Shown here piece by piece: positions 22,533-33,221 of a DNA stretch of 64,000 bases. The stretch's first letter is position 1. Every line of letters begins with the position of its first letter. The notes beneath the pieces were generated by a model. It saw nothing but the letters and a program-made list of their open reading frames with translations, was not told the origin of the DNA and made no database searches. The stretch spans positions 806,001 to 870,000 of the forward strand of contig CAJNOJ010000008.1 of NCBI GenBank assembly GCA_905250025.1, read 5' to 3'. The stretch is from Adineta ricciae. Lineage: Eukaryota; Rotifera; Eurotatoria; Adinetida; Adinetidae. A program made the position numbers and the translations under genes.

Positions 22533-24980
22533 ATGAAGGTAACAGATTTAATTGCGTTGTTTTCCGTGTGAGCAAAGAGAATTTCATTTTTAGGTAATTT
22601 TGTCCATTATTGCACTTGCTTTTCTGTGTCCTTCGATATATGCGAGTAATGAAAACAAAAATTTTGGGGTGATATGACGAACGGAATGTTCTTTAGACTT
22701 TTGTCAATCGGAAGATTGCCGTGGTGGTGAATGTGAACTTACTCGTTCAGCGAATGGTTCAATCAAGAAATCATGTCACTGTTTGAAAGTAAAGCCACAT
22801 ATGGCGTCATTTCTAGTCCATACAATTCGTTTATATAGGGTGTATGTGGTGAAACATGTCAACGTCTATGTAATTCTACTTCGCCATGTGCTGCGAATCC
22901 ATGTTGGTTTGGTGGTACTTGTATAGAGGTAGCAAATTTCGATTTTGTTTGTTTGTGTCCACCCAACTATACTGGGAAAGACTGTCGAACTGTAATGTCG
23001 TGTCAAACAGATAGTTGTCATAATGATGGTACATGCATTCAAACGAGTATGTACTGACAGTATTGAATGATTACATTACTGCTCTTTGTGTGTGTGTGTG
23101 TGTGTGTTTTGATTAGCGTACGGTGCGCGATGTAATTGTCCGACAAATTTTCGTGGTGATTTCTGTCAGTATACAACGCAAAAGAAACCAACGCAAAAGA
23201 AACCAACGCAAAAGTTACCAGTGGCCGAATATCGACAATTTGATGCTGAAACTTTAGCAGCTATCGCTGGTCTTGGCTCATCGAGTGCGCATGACAATAA
23301 TTATAACCAACGAATGTTCGCTATCGCCATGGGTAATCGGTCACAATTTGTTTTTTGTCTAACAAATCCATGCGAAAATGGTGGTAGCTGTTTTATTACA
23401 AATTCCGCAACAACTAAGGTAAAAAATGATGTCTCAGCTAGCTGAAATAAGTTTTGTTCCATTCCAGGGCATATGTATTTGTCGTGAAGGGTACATAGGT
23501 GACTATTGTGAAATAGTGCATAATACAACGTCGATCGATACTCACTTGTACGCCAGTTTCTGTGACACAAGCCCATGTTTGAACGGTGGAACATGTGTTG
23601 ACGTTGGACAAATGGATGGATATTGTCGTTGTCCAGCACAATACCGAGGACCGAAATGTGAAACAGCGCTTCGATCATTTGGTTGTCAACCAAATCCTTG
23701 GTAACGATAAGTTTGTAAGAGTGAGCTTTCTGACTGTCAATATTCGTTTAGTAAAAATGGTGGAACTTGTGTTCTATTAGAAAATAATCAAGGTAACATT
23801 GAGAAAGATTTCTTCTGTTGTTGTTGTTGTTCATTGCTAGAGCTCAACATCGTTTAGCACAATGCATTTGCACACCCGTATTTCGCGGCATAACGTGCAA
23901 TCAATTCAGTTATGTTCCATGCGGCGATGCCACTTGTCATGGTACACAGGTAGAAAATGATTGATGATTGACAGGAACATCTAGTTCTTCTCATAGGGTA
24001 TATGCGTGGCTAATAAATGTGTGTGTAAACCAGGTTTTGCTGGACCGAGATGTGATTCAACAGACTTCTGTTCAGCCTATCCTTGTCTCAATGGAGGTAA
24101 TTAGGTAAGAAACTTTTCTTGGATTCTAAATCTTGATGTAATAGGCACATGCGTTCAAACTAACGAAGAACCTTATGGTGGCTGTAGCTGTCCACCGGAA
24201 TTTTCCGGTCCAACGTGTAGTAACGATCCGTGTAAGCCGTCACCATGCCTAAATGGCGGTCAATGCATACGTAAACCAGATAATCAATTCTATTGTCAAT
24301 GTCGAAATAAAAATCGTGGTGTTTATTGCGAACGTATGTTTTATGTTCTTCTTGTTTCTTGGTCTCGCACGAGGAATTATTTAGAGGCGGAATGTTTTCC
24401 TTCAGACGCCACCGTTGATGTTCTTGATGTCGGTAAAGTTAAATTATCTTCATTAAAACTTGGCCAACAAGTCCGAATAATCGATGAACAGGATCGGATC
24501 GCTTATTCACCTATTATTGCTTTTCTCCATCGAGACTTGAACGAAGCAGGTTCATATAAACGTATCCGCACGAAAAATGCGCAAATTGAATTATCGCCAC
24601 GGCACTTAATTCATCGTCGAAACCATGGCTTTGTCTGGGCAGAAAATCTATCGAAAGGTGATGAAGTTCTTGTTATACCATCGAAACAAGGAAATAAAAC
24701 AGCATGGGAAACAATTACTGACATTAGCGACATTGAGAAACAAGGGCTAATGGCTCCTTTAACTGAACAAGGCACAATTATTGTCAATAATGTGCATGCT
24801 TCATGCTATGCTCTTGTTCGATCTCACACAATTGGTCATATCGCCTTAACACCCTTCCGGTGGTATCGTCGAATATTTGGACGTTCATCCGACAATCCAA
24901 CATCACCGATTTTGAACTATGCGAACATACTTTTTCAGTTATTTAAAAATTTACCTATTCTTAAAGACATTATTTTTTAA
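22533..24980 (+). CDS. secreted EGF-repeat protein with C-terminal Hog (Hint) autoprocessing domain
   Basis: A 636-residue secreted protein. Exons: 22533-22538 (ATG AAG only), 22594-22645, 22697-22788, 22839-23046, 23117-23418, 23468-23700, 23752-23792, 23858-23949, 23997-24096, 24145-24333, 24385-24980, all in phase. A signal peptide (MKVILSIIALAFLCPSIYA) precedes nine EGF-like repeats, with a Lys/Thr/Pro spacer after the third. From Cys442 a Hedgehog-type Hint domain begins: CFPSDATVDV, LSPRHLIHRR (catalytic His), APLTEQGTIIVNNVHASCYA and HIALTPFR. In Hedgehog this domain cuts itself off before its first Cys and links cholesterol to the N-terminal part. All key positions are present (Ser in place of Thr before PRH), so autoprocessing is plausible. 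No Hedge signalling domain exists; the EGF array takes its place. Confidence 0.88.
23087..23107. repeat. (TG)n microsatellite in an intron
   Basis: About ten TG units inside the intron between EGF-Hog exons 4 and 5, just upstream of the acceptor. It may vary in length between alleles. Confidence 0.85.
23176..23220 (+). repeat. three 15-bp coding repeats
   Basis: acgcaaaagaaacca occurs twice and a third time with two changes, encoding the spacer TQKKPTQKKPTQKLP between EGF repeats 3 and 4. A coding minisatellite, probably a flexible basic linker. Confidence 0.85.
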
Positions 24981-25389
24981 TTTAATGGAAACATACAGTA
25001 GCCGTAGATATTGTTCGACGTAACTGAGCGAAGATTTTTTGCGTCATTTTTATTAGATATTACGGAACAAATTGTTTGTCTCGAAATAAAATTGTATGAG
25101 GTATCGTGAAAGCAGCTGGGTACATTCTATCTGTTGGTAATCATTTCACTGGCATGTCATTTATCAATGATTTTCGTTTTAGCCAGTTGCTCTGCTCTTA
25201 TACATCATACTTGTCAATCTTCAACAATCCATTCATTAGCATTAGACATCTGTTCGAGGAGGAGAAGAAGGAAAAGAAGAGGAAGTTACGCATTTATCCT
25301 ATCCATATAAGTCGAAGAAGAACAACCTAGTTAGTATAAAGAAGATATTGTGTTAAGAAGCAAAGTAATCGATATTGAAAGTAGTTACA
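24981..25389. other. intergenic
   Basis: 3' UTR of the EGF-Hog gene (AATAAA near 25085) and 5' flank of the next gene. A purine-rich GAGGAGAAGAAGG stretch near 25260. No gene supported. Confidence 0.5.
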
Positions 25390-26257
25390 ATGTGGTCTCG
25401 CCAGCTGTTGGTTGTTGGGATTTTAGCTATAGCAGTTTTAGCAAGTCAAAGTCATGTGATCCACGTATGTGATTCAGTTGTTTAAATTTCATTGTATTTG
25501 TTGATAAATGAAATATTTAGAAACGAGGCTTGCTTTCGCGATTATTTGGCGGAAGCTCCAAATCCAATCGCGATGTGGAAAGTGATCTTCCACCGCGTGA
25601 ACGATCAAAGCTTCGTGAATTACTAAAAAATCCGATTGTTATCACCATGCTTAGTAAGAAAAGAGTAACTTCTGCCATCTCCACGATCAACTTCTTCATT
25701 TAGGTGCCGCCGTCGGAATGATTGTTCAGCAAGCGTTAGCTGCACGAAATATGGACGATGTCTGCGACAACAAATACGTAAAAATGGCCTATGCTGCTGG
25801 TAATTTACATCCTCAACTTCAACAAGCACTCAATTTACTTGGCTGTAACGGCCCTAATCGAAAGTACGGCACATCTACACTTCCAACAGATAAAAACTCG
25901 AATGCATCGCGCAATCGTTTTTCAACTGTTGCACCTACTGATACTGAAAATGAAGATCAAGATCAAGAAGGAGGAGCAGAACAAACTGACGATAATGAAA
26001 ATGATGAAGAAGGTTTACAAAGTGGTTTGCCACCGGAAAAAGAGTCTCGAATCAAACAGTTACTTAGCATTGCTCGTGGTGAAAAAGGTGCCAAGAGAAA
26101 CTTTCTTAAAAGTTTATTCGGTTTCAATAAAAAGACAAAGACGTTCAAACCGGGACAGAAACTTCCATCATCCTCCTACAAGCTGGACAAAGATGATGCT
26201 AATTCATTAAAGCAACTTGAAAAAGAGCTTGAAGAATACAACAAAGCAATTCACTAA
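25390..26257 (+). CDS. secreted hypothetical protein, 253 residues
   Basis: Exons 25390-25464, 25521-25653 and 25704-26257 join in phase. The product starts with a signal peptide (MWSRQLLVVGILAIAVLAS) and soon after a KR site. A helical segment follows (AAVGMIVQQALAARNMDDVC..KMAYAAGNLHPQLQQALNLLGC) with two Cys that could pair, then an acidic Glu/Asp/Asn-rich linker and a Lys-rich C-terminus ending in a short helix (LKQLEKELEEYNKAIH). No known family recognised. The mix of dibasic sites and acidic linker could suit a processed secretory product, but no repeated peptide or amidation signal is visible. Confidence 0.68.
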
Positions 26258-26626
26258 CATTATCAGTCTTTTCGCTTTTATGTCTCATGTTTTTCCTTTC
26301 TTCTTCTATCATTAATAAACAAGACTGTAATCCAAATAGAGAGCAAGGATGATGCTATTTTCTTTCTTTTCTACTCTATGTCCTTTGCATTATCCATGAC
26401 TTCGAGTAAATCTCTTGATATATATTTCTGTACGTGACTATTTCTGCTACATCACGCGCCAATATCATGCGAGCGATTCTATCGGAAAAGAGAAAATATA
26501 GAAAAAGCGGCCAAAAGAAGATCTCCGATCACAGAGGAAAAAGAGAGTGATAAAAGCAGCAAACTCAAGAGTATCTACCATTCATTCGATTTTACACACA
26601 CACGCAAGCAAACGATAACTACAGTC
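26258..26626. other. intergenic
   Basis: 3' UTR (AATAAA near 26313) and the 5' flank of the small gene at 26627, including a gataaaagc TATA-like motif near 26549 and a CA run. Nothing else seen. Confidence 0.5.
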
Positions 26627-26879
26627 ATGAGCTCTGGAGATAACAGTGAGTAGGAATAAGACATACATAAGACAATTGAAAACTATTCATGTAATAGATG
26701 AGAAATTAATCAAAGCAGCTGAAATTGCTGAAGCCAAAATTACTGGCAAAGAAACCCCAGCTGATGATCCACATAAGAAGGCCGATGCAGAAAACAAGGG
26801 CCATCTTTCCGGTGATCAAACAACGTGCGCGGAAACTCCTGTAGCTACAGTTGGTGCTACACCGGAAACTGCCACATAA
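26627..26879 (+). CDS. small hydrophilic disordered protein, 66 residues
   Basis: Two exons, 26627-26645 (19 nt) and 26698-26879, joined with good gtgagt and taatag sites. The protein begins MSSGDNNEKLIKAAEIAEAK, has a short amphipathic helix and then a hydrophilic Ala/Thr/Glu/Pro-rich tail with one Cys. It has no signal peptide and almost no large hydrophobics, so it should be intrinsically disordered. Its own TATA-like motif and poly(A) region suggest a real short transcript. LEA-like or other desiccation proteins share this composition, but no LEA motif is present, so no function is assigned. Confidence 0.55.
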
Positions 26880-28201
26880 AAACAATGAAATCTGAATAGT
26901 TTCTGAAAAGGAATATTTCACTCTATCATTGTTTGCCATTTGTTGTGCATAAACCTACAGATAATCAAGCGAAATTGTATTATTCACCGAAATTATACAT
27001 ATCTAACCATTCTGTCCATAGTGTTTTTTTTTCGAATTTCAATAAAAAAATCGACTACGTAGATGAATGAAATCTTGTCTCGTTAATCTCTGCAATTATC
27101 ACGTGTACGAACGTTAATCTCATTAAGAGTACTCGATGACAGTCGAGCATAGCTAAACGATAGATAACAAATGTAGAACTCTTTGGGTTAGACAGCTTTC
27201 TACTTATTATTCTTGCTGATTCATCGATGTTATCCATCGTGCCTTTGCCATTTCTTATTCATAGATCGTACGTTCTCATCAGGATTCGTCTAGAAAATTT
27301 CTAATTCATATTTTCAAAATCAGTTCTCATCGACGAGCTAAACTCTGTCAGTAAGATCACTGGCATACATTTGGCTCTGGTAGAATTTTCTATGAGAACA
27401 TTTATCAAGAAAAATAAGTCAAGTACTGCTGGGTGGTCCTGCTGTATGTATATCATCATAACATTCTCCTATCGGTAAATAAACTAATGATAATCACAGT
27501 AAAATCATCGCCAAAAACACGGATATTATCATCATGTCAACAAATGTTAGTTAATTGACGACAACAGATCACCAGTGAACTTTTCGGTGGCACTCTCTTT
27601 GACAATCAATCATTGTCTTTATCATTGTGAATTTCAATTCGGGAAATTTCGTTTGTTTTTTTCGAACGATCAACAAGTGATCTCTTTCTCTTTTATCCAT
27701 CCGTCCGTCCGTCCGTTTAAACTGTTTGTTGTTCTACTATCTCCATATACGCAATTTAAACCTAGGACGGATGAGAAAGAAAACATTGCTGCTGCCATAT
27801 GTATATATCTATTTGTTCTTCTTCGTTCGATAGTGTGACGTTCACACGTCGACAAACAAACACAGTTAAATATTCTTCTTCATTTTGACAAATCGATACA
27901 TTCAAATAGACATACACACAGTTCTACGAACGCAAGAAATCTTATGTACAATCGCCTATACTAAACAGAATTTCTCTGTAAGTACTTTCTCGGACAAATG
28001 TTTTCAATAATCGTCGACGTTCACATTACGGACTATTTATAATGTTCTTAGGTTGATCAATTGTTATTGCCTGTTGCTGCTTTTCACACTTGAACGTTAA
28101 TTTGTGAGCTATTTTTATATGTGTTGCTAAACTAATTCGTTTCGTTTTGTCCAGATCATATATATATAAAGAAAGAATTTTATTGTATAACAGCGAAATC
28201 A
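26880..28201. other. long intergenic region
   Basis: About 1.3 kb. Contains a ccgtccgtccgtcc microrepeat near 27700 and the TATA-like element of the CCCH gene. Open frames on both strands look random. Confidence 0.5.
28159..28170 (+). promoter_or_regulatory. TATA-like box of CCCH gene
   Basis: tatatatataaa, 32 nt before the ATG at 28202. This predicts a very short leader, or a trans-spliced 5' end replacing it. Confidence 0.4.
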
Positions 28202-28869
28202 ATGTCAGTCTCGTCGTCATCTGCTTATCAAACACAGCGCGAAGTTTATCGACATAAACTTATGTTTGAATTGATGTTTCGTGATGATGAACAAGTGGAT
28301 TTAAAACGATACATTCGTGCATTTGTAAGTTCGACGTCGTCTCTGCCTGGCAAAGTTATTTGTTTTCTATAGGATATGCGCTTATCACGAAATACAGCAT
28401 TTTCCAAAATTCCATGTGGTCCAGTAATTGTGATTGATAAAGCAAAAATTGCTTCGTGGTCAACGAGCAATTCGAAATACAAAACAGAATTGTGCAAATA
28501 TTATGTAGAAACTGGTGTATGTAAATTCGATGGCGATTGTACATTTGCACATGGTGCTGAAGATTTACGTAATGCAAATCATAAATCAGTTTTATGTCGA
28601 CTATTTCATATGACTAACAATTGTCCATATGGTAAAATGCAAATTCATTCTAACTTGGAATCTAGCGGCTTTTTTCAGGTCAGAATTGTGCATTTATTCA
28701 TGACGAGTATCGACGTTCATCGATTATTGTTAAGCCAGGTTATACTTATGCACCACAATACGTTCCACCTAATGGTGATCAAGCATCTATTGACGAACAG
28801 GAACACGAACAGCGTTCGCGACGTTCAAGTTCAGGCTATGCATCCGTGGATGAACAACTGTCTATTTGA
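28202..28869 (+). CDS. tandem CCCH zinc-finger RNA-binding protein (TTP/ZFP36-like)
   Basis: A 190-residue protein with two CCCH fingers of the tristetraprolin spacing C-x8-C-x5-C-x3-H. Exons 28202-28324, 28373-28631 and 28679-28869. Finger 1 is led by KYKTELC and reads CKYYVETGVCKFDGDCTFAH; finger 2 is CRLFHMTNNCPYGQNCAFIH, completed across the second intron. TTP proteins bind AU-rich elements in 3' UTRs and recruit deadenylases. Finger 1 keeps the K-TELC lead-in, but finger 2 lacks the usual KTE-x-C lead-in, so RNA specificity may differ. The tail is Gln/Ser-rich with RSRRSSSG, a possible phosphorylation site. No CNOT-binding motif is obvious at the C-terminus. Confidence 0.85.
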
Positions 28870-29685
28870 ATGTAGAGTGAATTGAAAGGCGGCGGCAACA
28901 GTCGTAAGCATCGCAGTTTCTACGAGAAGTACATATTTGTTTCAATGGCTAATGGTGCTCTTGTTAGGAGAAGAATTCTTTTTTTTGCTTTGTAGATCGT
29001 TGTTGCAAATGAGTTTTTTTTGTCTTCGTGTGTTAAAAAATTGTTTACTAGAATTTGTCAAATAGGTTCTCATATATATTTTTATATGCAATTGTGTTAA
29101 TAGTCTAGAGAAATTGTTTGAATGCTTTTTTTTCTAATGTTCAATGCGAGAATGTGAAAAGAATTTGCTTTGTCTTTTGTTCGTTGAATTCTAATGAGTA
29201 TTTCTCTTTTTTTGCTGTTTGAGAACGATTATGTCAGATGTTAATTATTCTAAAATATAATGTATAAGAATTTGTTTTTCTAAGCTATACTCTACATTGA
29301 ATTCTGTTACGAAATACTGAAATAGTAATTACTGTTCTGCTTTGCCACGCATCCAAAACACGGATATTATGGATTTTCTTAGGGCCATCATAGAATATAG
29401 ATAGAGAGAACGCTTATAAAATTTAAAACAAATGACTGGATTTTTCTAGTCGGAATCCAATGCAAAATCGTCATCAGGAATCCGATCGGATTTTTTAGAA
29501 ACGTCGGATCCGGATCCTATCATTCCGTTATCGGATTTGTCGACCTGGGCTCTGTTGTCCATTAGCGCAATCTATCGGTATTGTCTATTCGTTCGCTCAT
29601 GAGTCACAGATGATAAGAAATAGGACTTTCACTTTTTTGCAGGTCATTTCGTGTATGCATTACCTTAATATTGTAGATTTCGATT
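28870..29685. other. intergenic, T-rich
   Basis: Long T-rich 3' UTR-like sequence with ATTTA-type motifs, then a GGATCCGGATCC direct repeat near 29505. Ends with an attgtag acceptor 9 nt before the ATG at 29686. Confidence 0.5.
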
Positions 29686-30501
29686 ATGTCGAGGCATGTT
29701 GATGATATCAAGACGATCCTGTTCGATGAACCCGATTTTGACAGCGACGAAGAAGTCAAGAGTAAAAATGCTCGACGAAAAGAAAAAAAGAAGCTGAAAA
29801 CTCAAACAGAAGTGAAGAAGAAGCCACAAGTTGAAACCATTGTATTTCGGGATCCAGCGAAGAGAAAGAAATTGATGAATGTATGGAACTAATTCTTTTG
29901 TTATTTAATCAAAGTTGCTCTTGGATTTAGAAACCAACTGCTCCGATCTCAACACCTGACAATGTCGAGTTTGACTTGGAGAAGGCTCGATTTGATGTAC
30001 ATAAATTTGGAATAAAAGGCTTCGAAAAGAGCAAATACGAAGACGCACGCGTGGCATTAGCTGTTAGTCTCGGCGCGAAGGTAACAGGCGTAAAATTCCT
30101 TAAGCCAAACTAAAACATCATCATATTCTAATAGCCACCCAAACAAAAATTCATCAATTATCGTGAACTAATTGAACAGAATCGAGCGAAGAAGCAGAAA
30201 GAAAAAGAAGACGAAGAAAACGTATGTATTCATGTGCCATACATTTCTTGTGTAAATTTATCTTTATCGATTCGTTTAGGCTCGGTTACTTGGCGATTTA
30301 TTTCATAAGAATCCAAATAGTAGTAAGAAACCGTTTCAACGAGCAAAACAAAAACGTATTGGCGAAGGTGACGTTGGTTCGATGCGTTTTTCATCCGTTG
30401 GTAAATTTCAAGGAGGTGTTTTGAAATTGTCGGAGAAAGAAATCTCGAAAGTGAAAAGCAAATTTGGACCTTCGCAGAAACGAAAACGATTAGGAAAATA
30501 A
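29686..30501 (+). CDS. C1orf131-like nucleolar protein (DUF4602)
   Basis: A 217-residue, highly charged protein. Exons 29686-29880, 29931-30080, 30135-30221 and 30280-30501. It carries an acidic N-terminus with KK-rich nuclear signals, VETIVFRDPAKRKK, then the conserved core (KARFDVHKFGIKGFEKSKY, SLGAKPPKQKFINYREL), which matches the DUF4602/C1orf131 family. The human protein is a component of the small-subunit processome, so a role in 18S rRNA maturation is likely. It is the first gene of a tight same-strand trio with ALKBH7 and AAR2; an acceptor-like attgtag precedes the ATG by 9 nt. Confidence 0.82.
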
Positions 30502-30540
30502 ATCTCACCTATTGTTATGGTTTTAGATAGAAATATTGAC

Positions 30541-30548
30541 GATTTCAG
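30541..30548 (+). promoter_or_regulatory. probable trans-splice acceptor of ALKBH7
   Basis: gatttcag ends 5 nt before the ALKBH7 ATG and lies in the 52-nt gap after the upstream stop codon. No donor with an open exon pairs with it in this gap, so a spliced-leader acceptor is the natural reading. Confidence 0.6.
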
Positions 30549-30553
30549 ATAGA

Positions 30554-31442
30554 ATGATTCTCGGCGGTATTATGATCAAGCAGGTAACTAGGAAACTGGA
30601 ATTTTAAGAGAGAAAATCTCATGTTTTGTAGTTGATGAAACAACATCTGCATCGATTGTATTCAAGTCAAACGAATTCGCCATATATTGTCTATGGTTCT
30701 CAAAAAACAGCAGATCTTTTTCACAAACAACCTAGTTCACTACGTGTCGTCAATGATTATCTAACCGATGATGAATATAACAACTTATTAAAAGAAGTAG
30801 ATGGTTTTATGAAACGTAAACGTTACGAATATTCACATTGGGACGGCGTATGTAGGTTTGAAATGCGCTTTCACTGAATCGAGTTGTTTCGTTTGATTAT
30901 TTAGGCTATTCATGGTTATCGCGAAGCCGAGAAAACTGAATGGACACAAGAAAATCAGCAAGTCTTGTCACGCATTCGTCAATTTGCATTCGATGATCCA
31001 ACACAAACTTTGGTACATGTTCATGTTCTCGATATTGCCAAAGATGGATATATCAAACCACATATCGATGCTATTCGAGTAGGATGATGCTTACTGTGAT
31101 ACTTCCGACACCGTTGCTCTTTAGTATTGTGGCACGACTATCGCCGGCTTATCATTCCTTTCAACAAGTGTGATGAGATTGGTGCATAAAGATGATAAAT
31201 CCATGACAGTGGATCTTCTTCTCAAACCTAAATCACTCTATATTTTGAAGTACTTGCCTTTGTTGAAATTAAACATTAAGATACCGATGTGTTTTATTTC
31301 GTTTAGAGACTTCGCGCGATTTGACTTCACACATGAGATTCTCAAAAATGAACAATCCTATTTTAATAATGTTCATATTCCACGAAATCGTCGAATATCG
31401 ATCATGTGCAGAAACCTGCCACTTGATCCTACTGCTGGCTAA
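30554..31442 (+). CDS. ALKBH7: alpha-ketoglutarate-dependent dioxygenase ALKBH7, mitochondrial
   Basis: Non-haem iron, 2-oxoglutarate-dependent oxygenase of the AlkB family; the mammalian protein is mitochondrial and acts in programmed necrosis and tRNA processing. Exons 30554-30583, 30632-30847, 30905-31078, 31125-31249 and 31307-31442; 226 residues, close to the human length. Motifs: [18 protein letters not shown] at the start of the core, iron ligands in KPHIDAI (His135, Asp137) and FTHEIL (His191), the 2-OG-binding Arg in [10 protein letters not shown]. The N-terminus is rich in basic and hydroxyl residues ([15 protein letters not shown]), as for a mitochondrial presequence. Middle gene of the predicted operon; 40 nt to AAR2. 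Confidence 0.92.
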
Positions 31443-31470
31443 ACAGCCCTTTCTCATAAAAGTCCTTTTG

Positions 31471-31480
31471 TGTTTTTCAG
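31471..31480 (+). promoter_or_regulatory. probable trans-splice acceptor of AAR2
   Basis: A pyrimidine-rich tgtttttcag ends 2 nt before the AAR2 ATG within the 40-nt spacer after the ALKBH7 stop. This is the typical position of a spliced-leader acceptor in an operon. Confidence 0.65.
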
Positions 31481-31482
31481 AT

Positions 31483-32619
31483 ATGAATTCTGACCAAGCG
31501 CGTCAGCTTTTTGAATCCGGCGGCATTCTTCTCATGCTCGATGCCCCGAAAGAGATGGAATTCGGGATCGACATGCACTTTTGGCAAATCGGTTCACAAT
31601 TTCATGGAGTTAAAATGATTCCACCCGGTGTACATTTTTGCTATTACAGTGAGCGTGATTCTTTAACGAAAGAATTATCTCCTCGGCAAAGTTTCTTTAT
31701 CAACTTCCAACAAGCGAATCAAATGATAGTTATAATGCGTTGGTCACCAACGCAAAACCTTTTTCAACGTGAACATCTAACCCCTGATGAATATGAAGCT
31801 CGTCGTAATCAACGTTATGATATGGATCGTTTACTCGGAGCCTATCCGTTAGATACTTACCGTCAGTGGTTGTCGTTATCCAATCATTTACGATATGATT
31901 TTCTCGAAAAACTTCTTCCGTCTAATGGCCAGATTTGTTCGGCTAATGTTTACAATCCGAATGAACATAAGAAAACAACCCATGAGTGCACAGTTCCAAA
32001 GAATTTAACCGAAGCAGAATCTCGTCTACCGAAAATGACGGCCGATCCCCAGTTTGCTCTTCGATTTACAGCGATTGAGAAGAAGTCCAGTGATTATTCG
32101 GGTTCGGATTTAACCCAGTCGAAACTTGATCGAACGGACGAATTAGAAAGAATCTGTCTTGAACGCTTCGATTCAGATATTCATGGACTTTTGTGCGAAT
32201 TACAAATGAGTTTCATCGTATTTTTTCTCGGGCATTTATACGATGGTTTCGAACAGTGGAAATCTTTATTTCGTCTTATTTGTTCATGTCAAAAAGCATT
32301 TCGTCGTTGGCCAAATGTTTACATTGATTTCCTTCAAACAATTTACTTCCAGTTGAAATACTTCTCAGCAGATTCAGCGACCGGTGAACACTTCTTTGTC
32401 GATATTGATCAACAAGAGAATTATATTTACAAATCTTTGGAGAATCTCTTCGTTAATTTATCGGCTTTCAATGATAATGAACAAATGGAAGGTAGTGATA
32501 CAGAGAAATTACTTGCTCGTGCAGAGAAAATGAAAAAGTTCTTAAATGAAACATACAAATGGACGTTCGACGACGAGCCCGACGACGAAAAGCCGATTAT
32601 TGTTGAACTCAACGAATAA
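31483..32619 (+). CDS. AAR2: AAR2 splicing-factor homologue
   Basis: U5 snRNP assembly chaperone that holds PRP8 in the cytoplasm and is exchanged for BRR2. Single exon, 378 residues (human 384). It shows the family blocks in order: GGILLMLDAPKEMEFGID, GVKMIPPGVHFCYYS, RWSP, DRLLGAYPLDTYRQWLSLSN in the N-terminal domain; GLLCELQMSFIVFFLGHLYD, EQWKSLFRLICSCQ and FFVDIDQQENYIYKSLENLF in the helical C-terminal domain; WTFDDEPDDEKPIIVELNE at the end, nearly the conserved AAR2 terminus. The middle linker is Ser/Lys-rich and variable, as in other species. Lack of introns contrasts with its operon partners. Confidence 0.93.
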   Translation: MNSDQARQLFESGGILLMLDAPKEMEFGIDMHFWQIGSQFHGVKMIPPGVHFCYYSERDSLTKELSPRQSFFINFQQANQMIVIMRWSPTQNLFQREHLTPDEYEARRNQRYDMDRLLGAYPLDTYRQWLSLSNHLRYDFLEKLLPSNGQICSANVYNPNEHKKTTHECTVPKNLTEAESRLPKMTADPQFALRFTAIEKKSSDYSGSDLTQSKLDRTDELERICLERFDSDIHGLLCELQMSFIVFFLGHLYDGFEQWKSLFRLICSCQKAFRRWPNVYIDFLQTIYFQLKYFSADSATGEHFFVDIDQQENYIYKSLENLFVNLSAFNDNEQMEGSDTEKLLARAEKMKKFLNETYKWTFDDEPDDEKPIIVELNE

Positions 32620-33221
32620 ATCTGTGTTTATTTTCTATATTTTAGATCATGTTCACTGTGATACAAAATTTGAATGAGCAATATGAGGTGATTGATTGTG
32701 TCGATTGCATTTAGGAAATTCTTTTGTTTTTAAATCAGAGACATGTGTTATTTTCGCTTATTAAACTCGACAGAAGCTGCTAGAAAACAAGATTTCGAAA
32801 ATAAATGTCACAATGATTGAAATCAGCATACGAATATGCAAATAAGAGACCATGGGAATGTTTGATAAAGCTAACATATGATTGAACTGATTTTCTAATC
32901 AAAAGTACGGATGAATGCTCATGAAACGTTTGCTCTGCTACAAATGTGTCGCTTAACCAATTGAAAGAAATACCGGCAGCAAGCACTCTGGCCATGACAG
33001 ATGAGGCAAATCCTTCTCGATGTAAAAGGATCAAAAAGCACTTCGATAAATACAATAGGGATGAGTATTAATGAAAAGTGCATCTCCATTCAAAACAAGA
33101 TGACGTAAGAGAGTGTTGGTAAACCATTCAGAAGAGAATGATTACGATTATCGACTGAAGGAATAGTAAAACTTTGAACAAGATCTACCTGATTTCTCTC
33201 GTGTTTCAGATCTATTCCATC
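32620..33221. other. intergenic
   Basis: Between AAR2 and GLMP. Minus-strand frame at 32780-33055 has no domain and no splice support. The region ends with a tgtttcag acceptor 12 nt before the GLMP ATG. Confidence 0.5.

Noticed and set aside
23221..23445. Open frame inside the EGF-Hog gene as a separate gene
   Set aside because: It is the in-frame middle of EGF-Hog exon 5 read through its donor.
32780..33055. 91-residue minus-strand frame between AAR2 and GLMP
   Set aside because: No homology pattern; it starts and ends in AT-rich intergenic sequence.
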